This document shows, in pieces, positions 51,867 to 60,203 of a stretch of DNA of 64,000 bases. The DNA is from Hypericibacter sp049323455 (lineage in GTDB: Bacteria; Pseudomonadota; Alphaproteobacteria; Dongiales; Dongiaceae), in NCBI GenBank assembly GCA_049323455.1, contig JBMONF010000008.1:1-64000 (forward strand). The letters are read 5' to 3'. The notes under the pieces were generated by a model that had not been told where the DNA came from, did not search any database, and saw only the letters and a program-made list of their open reading frames with translations. The position numbers and the translations under genes are program-made. The number at the start of each line of letters is the position of its first letter. Within the stretch, counting starts at the first letter, position 1.

Positions 51867-52346
51867 TTATCCTTGCGCCTGGGCGGCCGCCTGCTTGCAG
51901 CGCACGGCATCGACGAAGGCCTGGTTGATGGTGATGCCGTCCCGGACCGAGCTTAAGTAGAGATCGATCCAGGCGTCGTCCTTGCCGAGCGCGCGATATT
52001 CGGCGCGCGTATCGGCCTCGTGGTCGAGGATGTCCCGATATTCCTTCACATAGTTCTCGCCGGACGCGATCGAGGGCGCGAAGCCGCCGCCGCGCTCGAT
52101 CATCGCGTCGATGGGCTTGGTGAGCGTGGATTCGAGCTCGTCCGGGCCGATGAAGCTCGCGAGCTGGTCATAGGGTGTCACCAGCCGGTCGCGCACGCCC
52201 GACAGGTTCTCGGGACAGGCGGCGGGTGGCGTCGACGGGCCTTCGGGCCCGAGCGCAGCGCAGGCGCCGAGCGCCAGCGCGAGCAAGGGTGCTGCGAGAG
52301 ACCGCGGCAGGCGAAACCGCGGCGTGAGCTGCGTCATCACATTCAT
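51867..52346 (-). CDS. Hypothetical lipoprotein
   Basis: A 159-residue protein with a type II signal peptide: arginine-containing n-region, hydrophobic core and a lipobox LALGAC with the acylated cysteine near residue 29. A Pro/Ala linker follows, then a helical acidic domain with two more cysteines (about 44 and 150), possibly disulfide-bonded. The ATG at 52346 overlaps the dgcA stop as ATGA, which argues for co-expression with dgcN-dgcA; other in-frame ATGs lie at 52352 and 52337. No known family recognised. Confidence 0.7.
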   Translation of the reverse strand: MNVMTQLTPRFRLPRSLAAPLLALALGACAALGPEGPSTPPAACPENLSGVRDRLVTPYDQLASFIGPDELESTLTKPIDAMIERGGGFAPSIASGENYVKEYRDILDHEADTRAEYRALGKDDAWIDLYLSSVRDGITINQAFVDAVRCKQAAAQAQG

Positions 52347-53323
52347 CCCCATAGATCCGGCTCGGGCGGCTCCACCTCGCTGCCGCGATAGACGAGGCCG
52401 GGCGCGCGGTCCTTCGCCAGGAGCAGCGGGCCGTCGAGATCGACCCAGCGCGCGCGCTGGCCCACCAGGATAGCGGGCGCCATGGCGAGCGAGGTCGCGA
52501 CCATGCAGCCCGCCATGATGGCGAAACCGGCGGCCTCGGCCGCCTCGGCCAGCGCCAGCGCCTCGGTCAGGCCCCCGGTCTTGTCGAGCTTGATATTGAC
52601 GGCCTCGTACTTGCCGACGAGGCTCTTCAGGCTCGCGCGGTCGTGGCAGGATTCGTCGGCGCAGACCGGCACCGAGTGCGGCAGCTCGGCCAAGGCCGCA
52701 TCCGCGCCCGCCGGCAGCGGCTGCTCGATCAGCTCGACCGCGAGCGCCTTCAAGGCCGGGGACAGCTCCTGGAAGATCGCGGGCGTCCAGGCCTCGTTCG
52801 CATCGACGACGAGCCGCGCCTGGGGCGCTCCTTCGCGCACCGCGCGCACGCGGTCGAGATCGCCGGGGCCGGTCAATTTGAGCTTCAAGAGCGGCCAATC
52901 GGCGGCCGCGCGCGCGGCGGCACCCATCTCCGCCGGCGACCCGACCGAGAGCGTGTAGGCCGTGACGAGCGGACGTGGTTCCGGCAGCCCGGCCAGCTCC
53001 CAGACGCGCCGGCCAGCCTGCTTGGCCTCGAGGTCCCAGAGCGCGCAATCGACCGCGTTGCGTGCCGCCCCCGCCTTCATCGCCCCTTGCAGTTGGGCGC
53101 GGTTCAGGCCCGCCTCGAGCCGGGGGCGCAGCGCCTCGATCTCGGCCAGCACACCCTCGATGCTCTCGCCATAGCGCGCATAGGGCACGCATTCGCCGCG
53201 GCCCACATGAGCACCCTCACGGATCGTGACCGCGACCACGCGCGCCTCGGTCTTGGAGCCGCGCGAGATGGCGAAGCGGCCGGCGATGGGCCAGCTCTCG
53301 GCGGCGACCTCGAGCTTGCGCAT
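52343..53323 (-). CDS. dgcA: DgcA-type N-acyl-amino-acid/dipeptide epimerase (enolase superfamily)
   Basis: A 326-residue enolase-superfamily enzyme of the Ala-Glu epimerase subgroup. The barrel holds LLKLKLTG (the K-x-K base), VDANEAW, ELIEQPLP and CADESCHD (metal ligands D/E/D on successive strands) and NIKLDKTGGL with the opposite-face lysine. Its partner directly upstream is a DUF1611 protein; this pair matches DgcN-DgcA, reported to convert D-glutamate to L-glutamate through N-acetyl-D-glutamate (DgcA as the N-acetyl-glutamate racemase). Without the partner it would be called an L-Ala-D/L-Glu epimerase of murein recycling. The ATG at 53323 is 5 bp after the dgcN stop. Confidence 0.85.
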   Translation of the reverse strand: MRKLEVAAESWPIAGRFAISRGSKTEARVVAVTIREGAHVGRGECVPYARYGESIEGVLAEIEALRPRLEAGLNRAQLQGAMKAGAARNAVDCALWDLEAKQAGRRVWELAGLPEPRPLVTAYTLSVGSPAEMGAAARAAADWPLLKLKLTGPGDLDRVRAVREGAPQARLVVDANEAWTPAIFQELSPALKALAVELIEQPLPAGADAALAELPHSVPVCADESCHDRASLKSLVGKYEAVNIKLDKTGGLTEALALAEAAEAAGFAIMAGCMVATSLAMAPAILVGQRARWVDLDGPLLLAKDRAPGLVYRGSEVEPPEPDLWG

Positions 53324-53328
53324 GGAAC

Positions 53329-54327
53329 TCAGGCGAGCTGGTCCACGATGGGCGCAACACCGGTGCGCATCGGATCGACGGCAGGCAGGCCGAAGCGGTC
53401 GGCGGTCGCCGCGAGGTGGCGCTCGGCCGCCGCCCCATCGAGCGCCGAGGTGTTGATCGAGAAGCCCACCAGCTTCACCGCCGGGTTGGTGAGGCGCGCC
53501 GCGGCGAGGTTGGCGTCGATGCAGGTCTCGAGGTCCGGCAGCTTGTAGTGCGGCAGGCCGCGCATATGGGCGCGCGTCGGCTCGTGGCACATGACGAGCG
53601 CGTCGGGCTGCGCGCCGTGCAGCAGGCCCAGCGACACGCCGGCATAGGAGGCGTGGAAGAGCGAGCCTTGGCCCTCGATCAGGTCCCAGTGGTCGGGCTC
53701 GTTGTCGGGCGAGAGCCACTCGACCGCGCCGGAGATGAAGTCTGCCACCACGGCATCGATCGAGACGCCGTCGCCCGCGATGAAGATGCCGGTCTGGCCG
53801 GTGGCGCGGAAATCGGCCTTGAAGCCGCGCCGCCTCATCTCCTTCTCGAGCGCCAGCGTCGTGTACATCTTGCCGATCGAGCAGTCGGTGCCGACGGCCA
53901 GCAGCCGCTTGCCGCTGCGCTTCTTGCCGGTGCCGACCGCGAAGTCGCGCGTAGGATGGCGCACGTCCGCAAGCTGGCGACCGTGGCGGCTCGCCGCCTC
54001 GCGCAAGGCCGGCACATCGGCGAGCCGCTTGTGCAGCCCGCTGGCCAAGTCCATGCCGCGCTCGAGCGCCTCGACCAGTACGGGAACCCAGTCCTCGTCG
54101 AGCACGCCGCCGCGGTTGGCCACACCGACGATCACGGTCTGGACCCCGGCCTTGGCGGCCTCGGCGACGGTCATGTCCTTCAGGCCCAGATCGGCCTTGC
54201 AGCCCGGCAGGCGCAACTGGCCCAGGCACCAGTCGGGCCGCCAGTGGACAATGCCTTGCGCGGTCTTGGCCGCGAGCTGATCGGGTGCCGTGCCCAGGAA
54301 CATCAGATAAGGACGCCGCAGCGACAT
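53329..54327 (-). CDS. dgcN: DUF1611 protein, DgcN-type D-glutamate N-acetyltransferase
   Basis: A 332-residue protein with a Rossmann-like N-terminal domain (about 1-130: PYLMFLGTAPDQLAAKTAQGI, VIVGVANRGG) and a P-loop-like NTP-binding C-terminal domain starting GTDCSIGKMYTTLALEKEM at about 170-188 with later WDLIEGQGSLFHASYAGVSLGLLHG. This is the DUF1611 architecture. The name follows from strict pairing with an Ala-Glu-type epimerase; acetyltransferase activity is known for DgcN relatives, not shown here. It is the first gene of a dgcN-dgcA-lipoprotein unit. Confidence 0.83.
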   Translation of the reverse strand: MSLRRPYLMFLGTAPDQLAAKTAQGIVHWRPDWCLGQLRLPGCKADLGLKDMTVAEAAKAGVQTVIVGVANRGGVLDEDWVPVLVEALERGMDLASGLHKRLADVPALREAASRHGRQLADVRHPTRDFAVGTGKKRSGKRLLAVGTDCSIGKMYTTLALEKEMRRRGFKADFRATGQTGIFIAGDGVSIDAVVADFISGAVEWLSPDNEPDHWDLIEGQGSLFHASYAGVSLGLLHGAQPDALVMCHEPTRAHMRGLPHYKLPDLETCIDANLAAARLTNPAVKLVGFSINTSALDGAAAERHLAATADRFGLPAVDPMRTGVAPIVDQLA

Positions 54328-54528
54328 GGCGGTGAAATTCCCTCTCGTTCGATCGGATGCGCCGGCTGCTCCCCCACCGGCGGGGCGCCATCTTAGCGAT
54401 GCGGCCCGGCCCTGTCGGCAGGGAAAATGCGCCGCTCGACCGCGGGCCGCACCGCCTTGCCGCTGCCGCGCACCGGCCGGTATAGTCGGCCGTCTTCCCT
54501 TCGTTCTTGCGGCTCGATCCGGTTCGCC

Positions 54529-55014
54529 ATGCCTTCCTTCGACATCGTCTCCAAGACCGACCTCGCCGAGGTGGACAACGCGCTCAACGGCATGAGCCGC
54601 GAGATCGCCACGCGCTTCGACTTCAAGGGCTCGAAATGCACGATCGAGCGCAAGGAGAACCTGATCACGATCCTGGCCGACGACGACCTCAAGCTGAAGC
54701 AGATGCAGGAGCTGCTCAGAGGCTACATGGCGCGGCGCAAGCTCGATCCGGGCTGCCTCGAGTTCAAGGACCCGGAGAAGGCGAGCGGCAGCGCGCTGCG
54801 CCAGCAGGTGACGATCAAGCAGGGCATCGAGCAGACGCTGGCCAAGCAGATCGTCAAGGCGCTCAAGGACAGCAAGCTCAAGGTCCAGGCCGCGATCCAG
54901 GGCGACGAGCTGCGCATCACCGGCAAGAAGCGCGACGACCTCCAGGCCGCGATCCAGCTCGTGCGCGGCCTCAAGATCGAGCAGCCGCTGCAATATGTGA
55001 ATTTCCGGGAGTGA
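54529..55014 (+). CDS. yajQ: YajQ family nucleotide-binding protein
   Basis: A 161-residue protein with the YajQ signature MPSFDIVSKTDLAEVDNALN at the N-terminus, RFDFKGSKCTIE in the middle and the end LKIEQPLQYVNFRE. Two ferredoxin-like folds bind nucleic acid or nucleotide; some homologues bind c-di-GMP and act as transcription co-regulators. The ATG at 54529 is fixed by homology. It stands alone. Confidence 0.94.
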   Translation: MPSFDIVSKTDLAEVDNALNGMSREIATRFDFKGSKCTIERKENLITILADDDLKLKQMQELLRGYMARRKLDPGCLEFKDPEKASGSALRQQVTIKQGIEQTLAKQIVKALKDSKLKVQAAIQGDELRITGKKRDDLQAAIQLVRGLKIEQPLQYVNFRE

Positions 55015-55023
55015 TCGATGCGG

Positions 55024-55151
55024 ACGGGCCTCGCCCTTCGACAGGCTCAGGGTGAGCGTCCTCGACAGCCCAACAAGACGTCACCTCATGCTGAGCCTGT
55101 CGACCTTCCTTCGCCCGCCGAAGCGGGCTTCGCGAAGGCGGGAGCATGAGG
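55024..55151. repeat. Intergenic inverted repeat (family D)
   Basis: cgacaggctcagggtgag near 55038 is the inverse of ctcatgctgagcctgtcg near 55085, and a further hairpin cgcccgccgaagcgggcttcg with a second tgaggt end follows. The cttcgacaggctcag word is widespread in proteobacterial intergenic regions. It separates yajQ from the next gene. Confidence 0.6.
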
Positions 55152-55177
55152 TGCAACGAGGAATCGAGAAGGCCGCC

Positions 55178-55525
55178 ATGGCACCCAAGAAGAACCCGCT
55201 CAACCTCAATCCGCTGCAGCTTCGCACCCTCACGCTCCTGCAAGCGCTGGCCAGGCTCGACGAGTACAGCCAGCCGGGCGAGACCGAGGGCGAGCGGACC
55301 ATCACCGCCCTGCCCCATGCCCATGGCGACCATTTCCACCTGGGCGAGGCCGTGGTGTTCTCCAAGGACGCCACCGGCCTCAACAACCAGGCGGTGTGGA
55401 CCGCACTCGAGCGCAAAGGCCTGGCCAAGACCAACTTCCCGCAATCGGCCACCCTCACGGCCGAGGGGCTCGCCTACGAGACGGGGCTCGCCGACCAGAT
55501 CCTGCACCGGCACGTGCATCACTGA
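55178..55525 (+). CDS. Hypothetical protein, conserved-looking
   Basis: A 115-residue soluble protein starting MAPKKNPLNLNPLQLRTLTL. A helical N-terminal part is followed by a His-rich centre (ITALPHAHGDHFHLGEAVVF at about 52-71) and ends HRHVHH. The region VWTALERKGLAKTNFPQSATLTAEGLAYETG resembles a winged-helix-like wing with a 'T-x-E-G' turn, as in small DNA-binding or adaptor proteins. The histidines could bind metal. The start at 55178 lies after repeat D. Function unknown. Confidence 0.7.
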   Translation: MAPKKNPLNLNPLQLRTLTLLQALARLDEYSQPGETEGERTITALPHAHGDHFHLGEAVVFSKDATGLNNQAVWTALERKGLAKTNFPQSATLTAEGLAYETGLADQILHRHVHH

Positions 55526-55666
55526 GGCGAGCGGGGCGCCGTCGTGGGCGACCGCTGTCGCATCGGCGCCAATGCGGTGCTCTCGCCGGGCACGATTCTG
55601 GCGCCGGATAGCGTGGTAGGGCGCCTGACGCTCGTCGATCAGGCCGGACAAGCGGGCCGCAGCTGA
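55526..55666 (+). pseudogene. C-terminal remnant of a hexapeptide-repeat (LbH) transferase
   Basis: Directly after the preceding stop, in the same frame, 46 codons read through GAVVGDRCRIGANAVLSPG, TILAPDSVVGRLTL and a stop. This is two to three turns of a left-handed beta-helix (hexapeptide motif) with the usual end of an acyltransferase or gamma-carbonic-anhydrase-like protein. No start codon with a ribosome site and no upstream helix coils are present, so it is a truncated relic. Confidence 0.65.
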
Positions 55667-55734
55667 GCCGTGACTTCAGCGGTTGCGCAGGCCGCTCTTT
55701 TCGTCCAAAGCACTTTCATGCTGAGCGGGGTCGC

Positions 55735-55831
55735 CCCTTCACCCTTCCCTCTTCCCCACTTGCGTGGGGGCGAGGGTTTCTTTTTGCTCCCTCGCCCCGC
55801 GCAGCGGGGAGAGGGCCGGGGTGAGGGGTGA
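55735..55831. repeat. Intergenic palindromic repeat cluster (family C)
   Basis: Complementary ends ccccttcacccttccctctt and gccggggtgagggg frame hairpins ccccacttgcgtgggg and cgccccgcgcagcgggg; the first 20 bases repeat those at about 20743-20762. It lies just upstream of the phosphodiesterase gene. Confidence 0.65.
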
Positions 55832-55871
55832 TGTTTCGAGTCGAACCGAATTTGCTCTACGCTCTGCCGTC

Positions 55872-56834
55872 ATGAAAGCGAGGCATCTGACCACCGGCTT
55901 CCTGGCTCTGGGCATCGCCATTGGCGGGTACGAGCTCGATCGCTGGGCCAACGATCTGCCGGTCCCCGATCCGAGCTACCTGCCCTGCCCCGATCTCGAC
56001 TGGCCGGCGGCGGAGACGCAAGGCGGAGCGTCCGGCCCGCTGCCGCGGACCATGCCGACCGACTGGCTGAGGACCCGCCCCATCGCGCATCGGGGCCTTT
56101 ATGACGAAGCCGCCGGAATCGCGGAGAACTCGCTCTCGGCCTTCCGCGCCGCCGCACAAGCCGGCTATCCGATCGAGCTCGACGTGCAGCTCTCGCGCGA
56201 CGGCGAGGCCATGGTGTTCCACGATCCCTTCCTCGACCGCATGACGGGAACGAAGGGCCGCGTCTGCGATTTCACCGCCGCCGAGCTCGGCCGGCTGCGG
56301 CTGCGGGGCACGGCCGACACCATCCCGACGCTGCGGCAGGCGTTCGACGCGGTGGCGGGCCGCGTGCCCATCCTGATCGAGACCAAGCTGCTCGACTATC
56401 CGGTGGGCCCGCTCGAGGAGCGCGTGGCGCGGCTCGTCGTCGCCTATGGCGGGCCGGTCGCGATCCACTCCTTCAGTCCGGATTCGCTGGGCTGGTTCGC
56501 GGACCATCTGCCGGCGGTGCCGCGCGGCCAAATCGCGCTCGATTACGCGCATGCCGGCTCTTCGCCCGAGTTCACGGTGCGCGGCGAGGTGATGCTGTCG
56601 AGCTTGCACAAATGGGCGCTGACCAACCTGCTGCGCTTCGGCACCGCCCGGCCCGACTTCATTTCCTACGATCTGGGCGATCTGCCGCGCCTCGCCACCA
56701 CGCTGGCGCGCTGGCTGGGCCTGCCGCTTCTCGCCTGGACCGTGAATTCGCCCGAGGCCCAGGCGCGCGCCCGCGACCTCGCCGACAACATCATCTTCGA
56801 GACGATCCGGCCGTCGGCGGCGCCGGCACCTTAG
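55872..56834 (+). CDS. Glycerophosphodiester phosphodiesterase family protein
   Basis: A 320-residue GDPD-family hydrolase. An N-terminal hydrophobic segment (about 8-22) may anchor or export it. The TIM-barrel active site is H73 (IAHRGLY), ENSLSAF, metal ligands E102 and D104 (IELDVQLSRDG) and H117 (VFHDPFLDR). The last strands show FGTARPDFISYD and LLAWTVNSPE. It would release glycerol-3-phosphate from phospholipid head groups. The ATG at 55872 fits the hydrophobic start. Convergent with the PhyH gene. Confidence 0.88.
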   Translation: MKARHLTTGFLALGIAIGGYELDRWANDLPVPDPSYLPCPDLDWPAAETQGGASGPLPRTMPTDWLRTRPIAHRGLYDEAAGIAENSLSAFRAAAQAGYPIELDVQLSRDGEAMVFHDPFLDRMTGTKGRVCDFTAAELGRLRLRGTADTIPTLRQAFDAVAGRVPILIETKLLDYPVGPLEERVARLVVAYGGPVAIHSFSPDSLGWFADHLPAVPRGQIALDYAHAGSSPEFTVRGEVMLSSLHKWALTNLLRFGTARPDFISYDLGDLPRLATTLARWLGLPLLAWTVNSPEAQARARDLADNIIFETIRPSAAPAP

Positions 56835-56847
56835 CCGGCGGCGAGCC

Positions 56848-57735
56848 TCAACGCGCCGAGCGCGCCGCCGGCGCGACGGCGGCGGAGCCGCGCGTCACAT
56901 ACTCGTCGAGCCAGGGCGTGCGGTAGCCATCCTGGCGCCACAGCACGGGGAAGAAGCTCTCGTCCATCGTCAGGTCGCCCACCCGCTTGTAGCGGTTGTA
57001 GATGTAGCTGATCTGGCTCGGATGGAACTTGGCCTCGGACGACATGCAGTGCGCCACGGCCGAGCGGCGGGGCCCCTTGCCGCGGTTGGTGTCCGAGCCG
57101 TGCCAGGTGGCGCCGTGATGGAAGGCGCAGCCGCCGGCCGGCACCTCCACCGGCACGATCTCGTAGTCGCGGATGCCGACCGAGGCCGCCGCCTCCTTCA
57201 ATTCGCGCCGGTAGTCGTCGGGCGCATGGAACTGCCGGATCGGCGGCGAGACCGGCCATTTGTGCGAGCCGCGCACATACTCGATCGTGCCGCCCGCGGC
57301 GGTGGTGGGATCGAGCGCGATCCAGCAGGTCAGCATGTGCGGCGGATCGATCCAGCCGGTGTAGCTGTCGTCCTGGTGGTACCCCAGGGGCTTGGCGCCC
57401 GGCGGTTTCCAGATGACATTGTCCTGGGCGATGCGCGCCCCCGGCCACCCGGCCAGCTCGGCGCAGAGCCGGCCGACTTCGGCGCGCAGGACCAGGCTCG
57501 CGACCGTGTAATCGGACTTCCAGCCGTTGCAGATCTGGCGCGTGCGGTCCTCGGGGTCGCGGCCCTCGCGCCAGTTCCACTCGTCGGGATAGAGGCCGGT
57601 CTCGAACGCCCCGCGGAAGAGCGGCTCGAAGCGAGCCGCGACGCGCGCCGCCTCGCTCTCGGCGATGAAGCGGCCGAGGATGAGAAAGCCGTCCTCCTCG
57701 AAGCGGCGGCGCTGCTCGTCCGTGAACTCGATCAT
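56848..57735 (-). CDS. Phytanoyl-CoA dioxygenase (PhyH) family protein
   Basis: A 295-residue Fe(II)/2-oxoglutarate dioxygenase. The facial triad is H120-x-D122 (GYHQDDSYTGW) and H212 (ATWHGSDTNRG); R223 or R224 would bind 2-oxoglutarate. Other PhyH signatures are FEEDGFLILGRFI near 12-24 and GTIEYVRGSHKW near 149-160. It hydroxylates an unknown small molecule. ATG 57735 is the family start; the frame extends further but without homology. It is divergent from the amidase gene, with 232 bp between. Confidence 0.88.
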   Translation of the reverse strand: MIEFTDEQRRRFEEDGFLILGRFIAESEAARVAARFEPLFRGAFETGLYPDEWNWREGRDPEDRTRQICNGWKSDYTVASLVLRAEVGRLCAELAGWPGARIAQDNVIWKPPGAKPLGYHQDDSYTGWIDPPHMLTCWIALDPTTAAGGTIEYVRGSHKWPVSPPIRQFHAPDDYRRELKEAAASVGIRDYEIVPVEVPAGGCAFHHGATWHGSDTNRGKGPRRSAVAHCMSSEAKFHPSQISYIYNRYKRVGDLTMDESFFPVLWRQDGYRTPWLDEYVTRGSAAVAPAARSAR

Positions 57736-57967
57736 TTCTGATCCCTCGATCGCTGCCTGCCATGCGGCGCCGCCGAAACGGTGCGCGCAACCGCCACGAT
57801 AGTGGGCCCGATCGCTTCCGGTCGCTGCGTCAGGTCGCCGCCTTCTGGCCTCGAAACGACCTTGAGCGACGGACCCGCGAACAACGGGCCCGCATGCGGC
57901 TTGGCATTTCGAGAACATCATCCTAGGCTTCGGCGCCCGCCCACAACTCCCCGAGCGAGGGTTTCCG

Positions 57968-59380
57968 ATGGTCGATCTCGATCTCTGCTACATGCCCGCC
58001 ACCGAACTGGCCCGCCGCATCCGCGACGGCGCGCTCTCGCCCGTCCGCGTGGTCGAGAACAGCCTCGCGCGCATCGCCGAGGTGAATCCCAAGCTCAACT
58101 GCTTCTGCTTCGTCTATCCCGAGGAGGCGCTCGCCAAGGCCAAGGCGGCCGAGCAGGCGGTCAAGCGCGGCGACAAGCTCGGGCCGCTTCATGGCGTGCC
58201 GATCGCGATCAAGGATCTGACGCCGACCAAGGGCAAGCGCACGACGCTGGGATCCTACTGCTTCGAGAACTGGGTGCCGGACTGGAACGCGACCGTGGTG
58301 GACGCGCTGGAGCGCGCCGGCGCCATCATGGTCGGCAAGACCACCACGCCCGAGTTCGCCTATTCGAGCTTCACCGAGAGCCCACTCTGGGGCATCACGC
58401 GCAATCCCTGGAACCCCGGGCGCACGCCGGGCGGCAGCTCGGGCGGGTCGGGCGCGGCTGTGGCCTCGGGCTGCGTGCCCATGGCCGAGGGCACCGACAT
58501 GGGCGGCTCGGTGCGCATTCCGGCCGCCTGGTGCGGCATCGTGGGGCTCAAGCCCAGCCTCGGCCGCATCCCGCTCGACCTGCTGCCGAGCCTTTTCGAC
58601 AACATCTCGCATTTCGGGCCGCTCACGCGCACGATCGACGATGCGCGCCTGTTCCTGAAGGTCACGCAGGGGCCCGACGACCGCGACATCCAGTCGATCG
58701 GCGTGGCCCTCGACCTCGACGGCCCGCAACCCGCCTCGGTCGAGGGCATGAAGCTCGCCTTCGACCTCGATCTTTCGATCTATGCGACCGACCCCGAGGT
58801 CGAGCGCCAGGTGATGGAGGCGATCAGAGCGCTGGAGCGGGCCGGCGCCAAGATCGTGGAGGTCTCGGTGCCCTGGACCCGGCGCATGATCGATGCCTGG
58901 GTCGAGCTGTGGCAGGTCTTCATGGCGGCCTATTTCGGCGACAAGCTCGAGACCTATCGGGCCAAGATGGACCCGCATGTGGTGAAGCTGATCGAGGCCG
59001 GGCAGAAGATGTCGGCCGTGCACTACAAGCGCATCGAGATCGAGCGCAGCGAGCAGTGGAAGCGGTTCTATCCGATCCTGCAGGAGTACGACGCCTTCCT
59101 CTGCCCGACCATGTCGCGCGATGCGCCGCCGGTCGGCGAGGACGACGACAAATATTATGCCGACTGGGGCGACGGCCGTTATCACGGCGTCGACATGACG
59201 GCGCAGTTCAACTCGATCGCGCCCTGCCCTGCCCTCTCGGTGCCGGCCGGCTTCACCAAGGACGGGCTGCCGGTGGGGTTGCAGATCGTGGGCCCGCGCT
59301 GGCGCGACGATGTGGCCTTGCGGATCGGTGCGGCGCTCGAGCGCGTGCGGCCCTGGGCCGCGAAGCGGCCACCGGTCTAG
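57968..59380 (+). CDS. Amidase (amidase-signature family)
   Basis: A 470-residue amidohydrolase. The Ser-cisSer-Lys triad is K82 (AIKDLTPTKG), S157 (GRTPGGSSGGSG) and nucleophile S181 (GTDMGGSVRIPA). Length and motif spacing are standard, with no signal peptide. No GatB or GatC is nearby and the C-terminal half differs from GatA, so this is a catabolic amidase rather than the transamidosome subunit. The specific amide is unknown. A hairpin follows the stop. Confidence 0.9.
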   Translation: MVDLDLCYMPATELARRIRDGALSPVRVVENSLARIAEVNPKLNCFCFVYPEEALAKAKAAEQAVKRGDKLGPLHGVPIAIKDLTPTKGKRTTLGSYCFENWVPDWNATVVDALERAGAIMVGKTTTPEFAYSSFTESPLWGITRNPWNPGRTPGGSSGGSGAAVASGCVPMAEGTDMGGSVRIPAAWCGIVGLKPSLGRIPLDLLPSLFDNISHFGPLTRTIDDARLFLKVTQGPDDRDIQSIGVALDLDGPQPASVEGMKLAFDLDLSIYATDPEVERQVMEAIRALERAGAKIVEVSVPWTRRMIDAWVELWQVFMAAYFGDKLETYRAKMDPHVVKLIEAGQKMSAVHYKRIEIERSEQWKRFYPILQEYDAFLCPTMSRDAPPVGEDDDKYYADWGDGRYHGVDMTAQFNSIAPCPALSVPAGFTKDGLPVGLQIVGPRWRDDVALRIGAALERVRPWAAKRPPV

Positions 59381-59396
59381 GAACGGCCGAGCGGCC

Positions 59397-59411
59397 GCCC
59401 CCGAAGGGGGC
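59397..59411 (+). terminator. Hairpin after amidase gene
   Basis: gccccc-gaa-gggggc, extended outward by cggcc (59392-59396) and ggccg (59416-59420), forms a strong stem 17 nt after the amidase stop. No U-tract follows, so it is a possible terminator. Confidence 0.4.
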
Positions 59412-59649
59412 GAACGGCCGCGCCGTTGCCGATCTGAAACCGATCTAAAATCGGCGGAAACGCGCTGCCCGGTCGAGCGCTCGCCGCTGGAAGCCATATT
59501 GCTGCACTCGCGATGTTGCAGCGCATCCTGACTTTTTGCAGCCGGCGCCATAGATAGATGGAGACGGGTGTATGCTGAAGCTCAGCTCAGGCCCAGCTGA
59601 GCCGACTGACGGGCCGCTCCTGCGGGTGAACGGGAAGAGGAGGGAACCC

Positions 59650-60084
59650 ATGAACGTCGAGACGATTCTGAAGACCAAGGGCCGGGACGTCGTCACGATC
59701 GGAACCGGCGCGACCCTGGCGCAAGCCGCGAAGCTTCTGGGGCAAAAGAGCATCGGCGCCGTGGTCGTGCTTGACGATGCCGGCGCCGTCGCGGGCATCC
59801 TGTCCGAGCGCGACATCGTCAGGGCCTTGGCCGCGTCCGGCGCGGCCGTGCTCGAGAGCCCCGTCTCCGCGGTGATGACCCGCCGGCTCTTTACCTGCAC
59901 GCTTCGCGACACGATCGACGCGCTGATGGCGCTCATGACCAGGCAGCGCATCCGCCACCTGCCGGTGCTGGAGAACGGCCAGCTTTGCGGCATTGTCAGC
60001 ATCGGCGACGTGGTGAAGCACCGCCTCGAGGAGATCGAGTTCGAGGCCGAGGCCTTGCGCGAATACGTCGCCACCGCGGGATAA
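59650..60084 (+). CDS. CBS-domain pair protein
   Basis: A 144-residue protein made of two CBS domains (about 8-62 and 72-130), a Bateman module. The first contains GAVVVLDDAGAVAGILSERDIVRAL and the second IRHLPVLENGQLCGIVSIGDVVKHRLEE, both standard. It is expected to bind adenosine nucleotides and act as a small energy sensor or regulator. The ATG at 59650 has GAGGAGGG at suitable spacing. There is no attached catalytic domain. Confidence 0.9.
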   Translation: MNVETILKTKGRDVVTIGTGATLAQAAKLLGQKSIGAVVVLDDAGAVAGILSERDIVRALAASGAAVLESPVSAVMTRRLFTCTLRDTIDALMALMTRQRIRHLPVLENGQLCGIVSIGDVVKHRLEEIEFEAEALREYVATAG

Positions 60085-60151
60085 ACTTCGACACCATCGC
60101 CGTTTTTTCCAGTTGGAGCGGGCCGGTGCCTGCACTCTTGCGTCTTCCAAA

Positions 60152-60176
60152 AATTGGATATATATTCTATCTAATT
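60152..60176. promoter_or_regulatory. AT-rich imperfect palindrome, likely TetR operator
   Basis: The segment starts aattggata and ends tatctaatt, giving a 25-bp dyad with 9 of 12 paired positions. It overlaps a possible -10 box TATATT (60161-60166) with TTGCGT 17 bp upstream, and lies 28 bp before the TetR gene. Autorepression by that TetR protein is the natural reading. Confidence 0.5.
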
Positions 60177-60203
60177 GATTGAAGCACTCTGGAGTTCCCG
60201 CCC

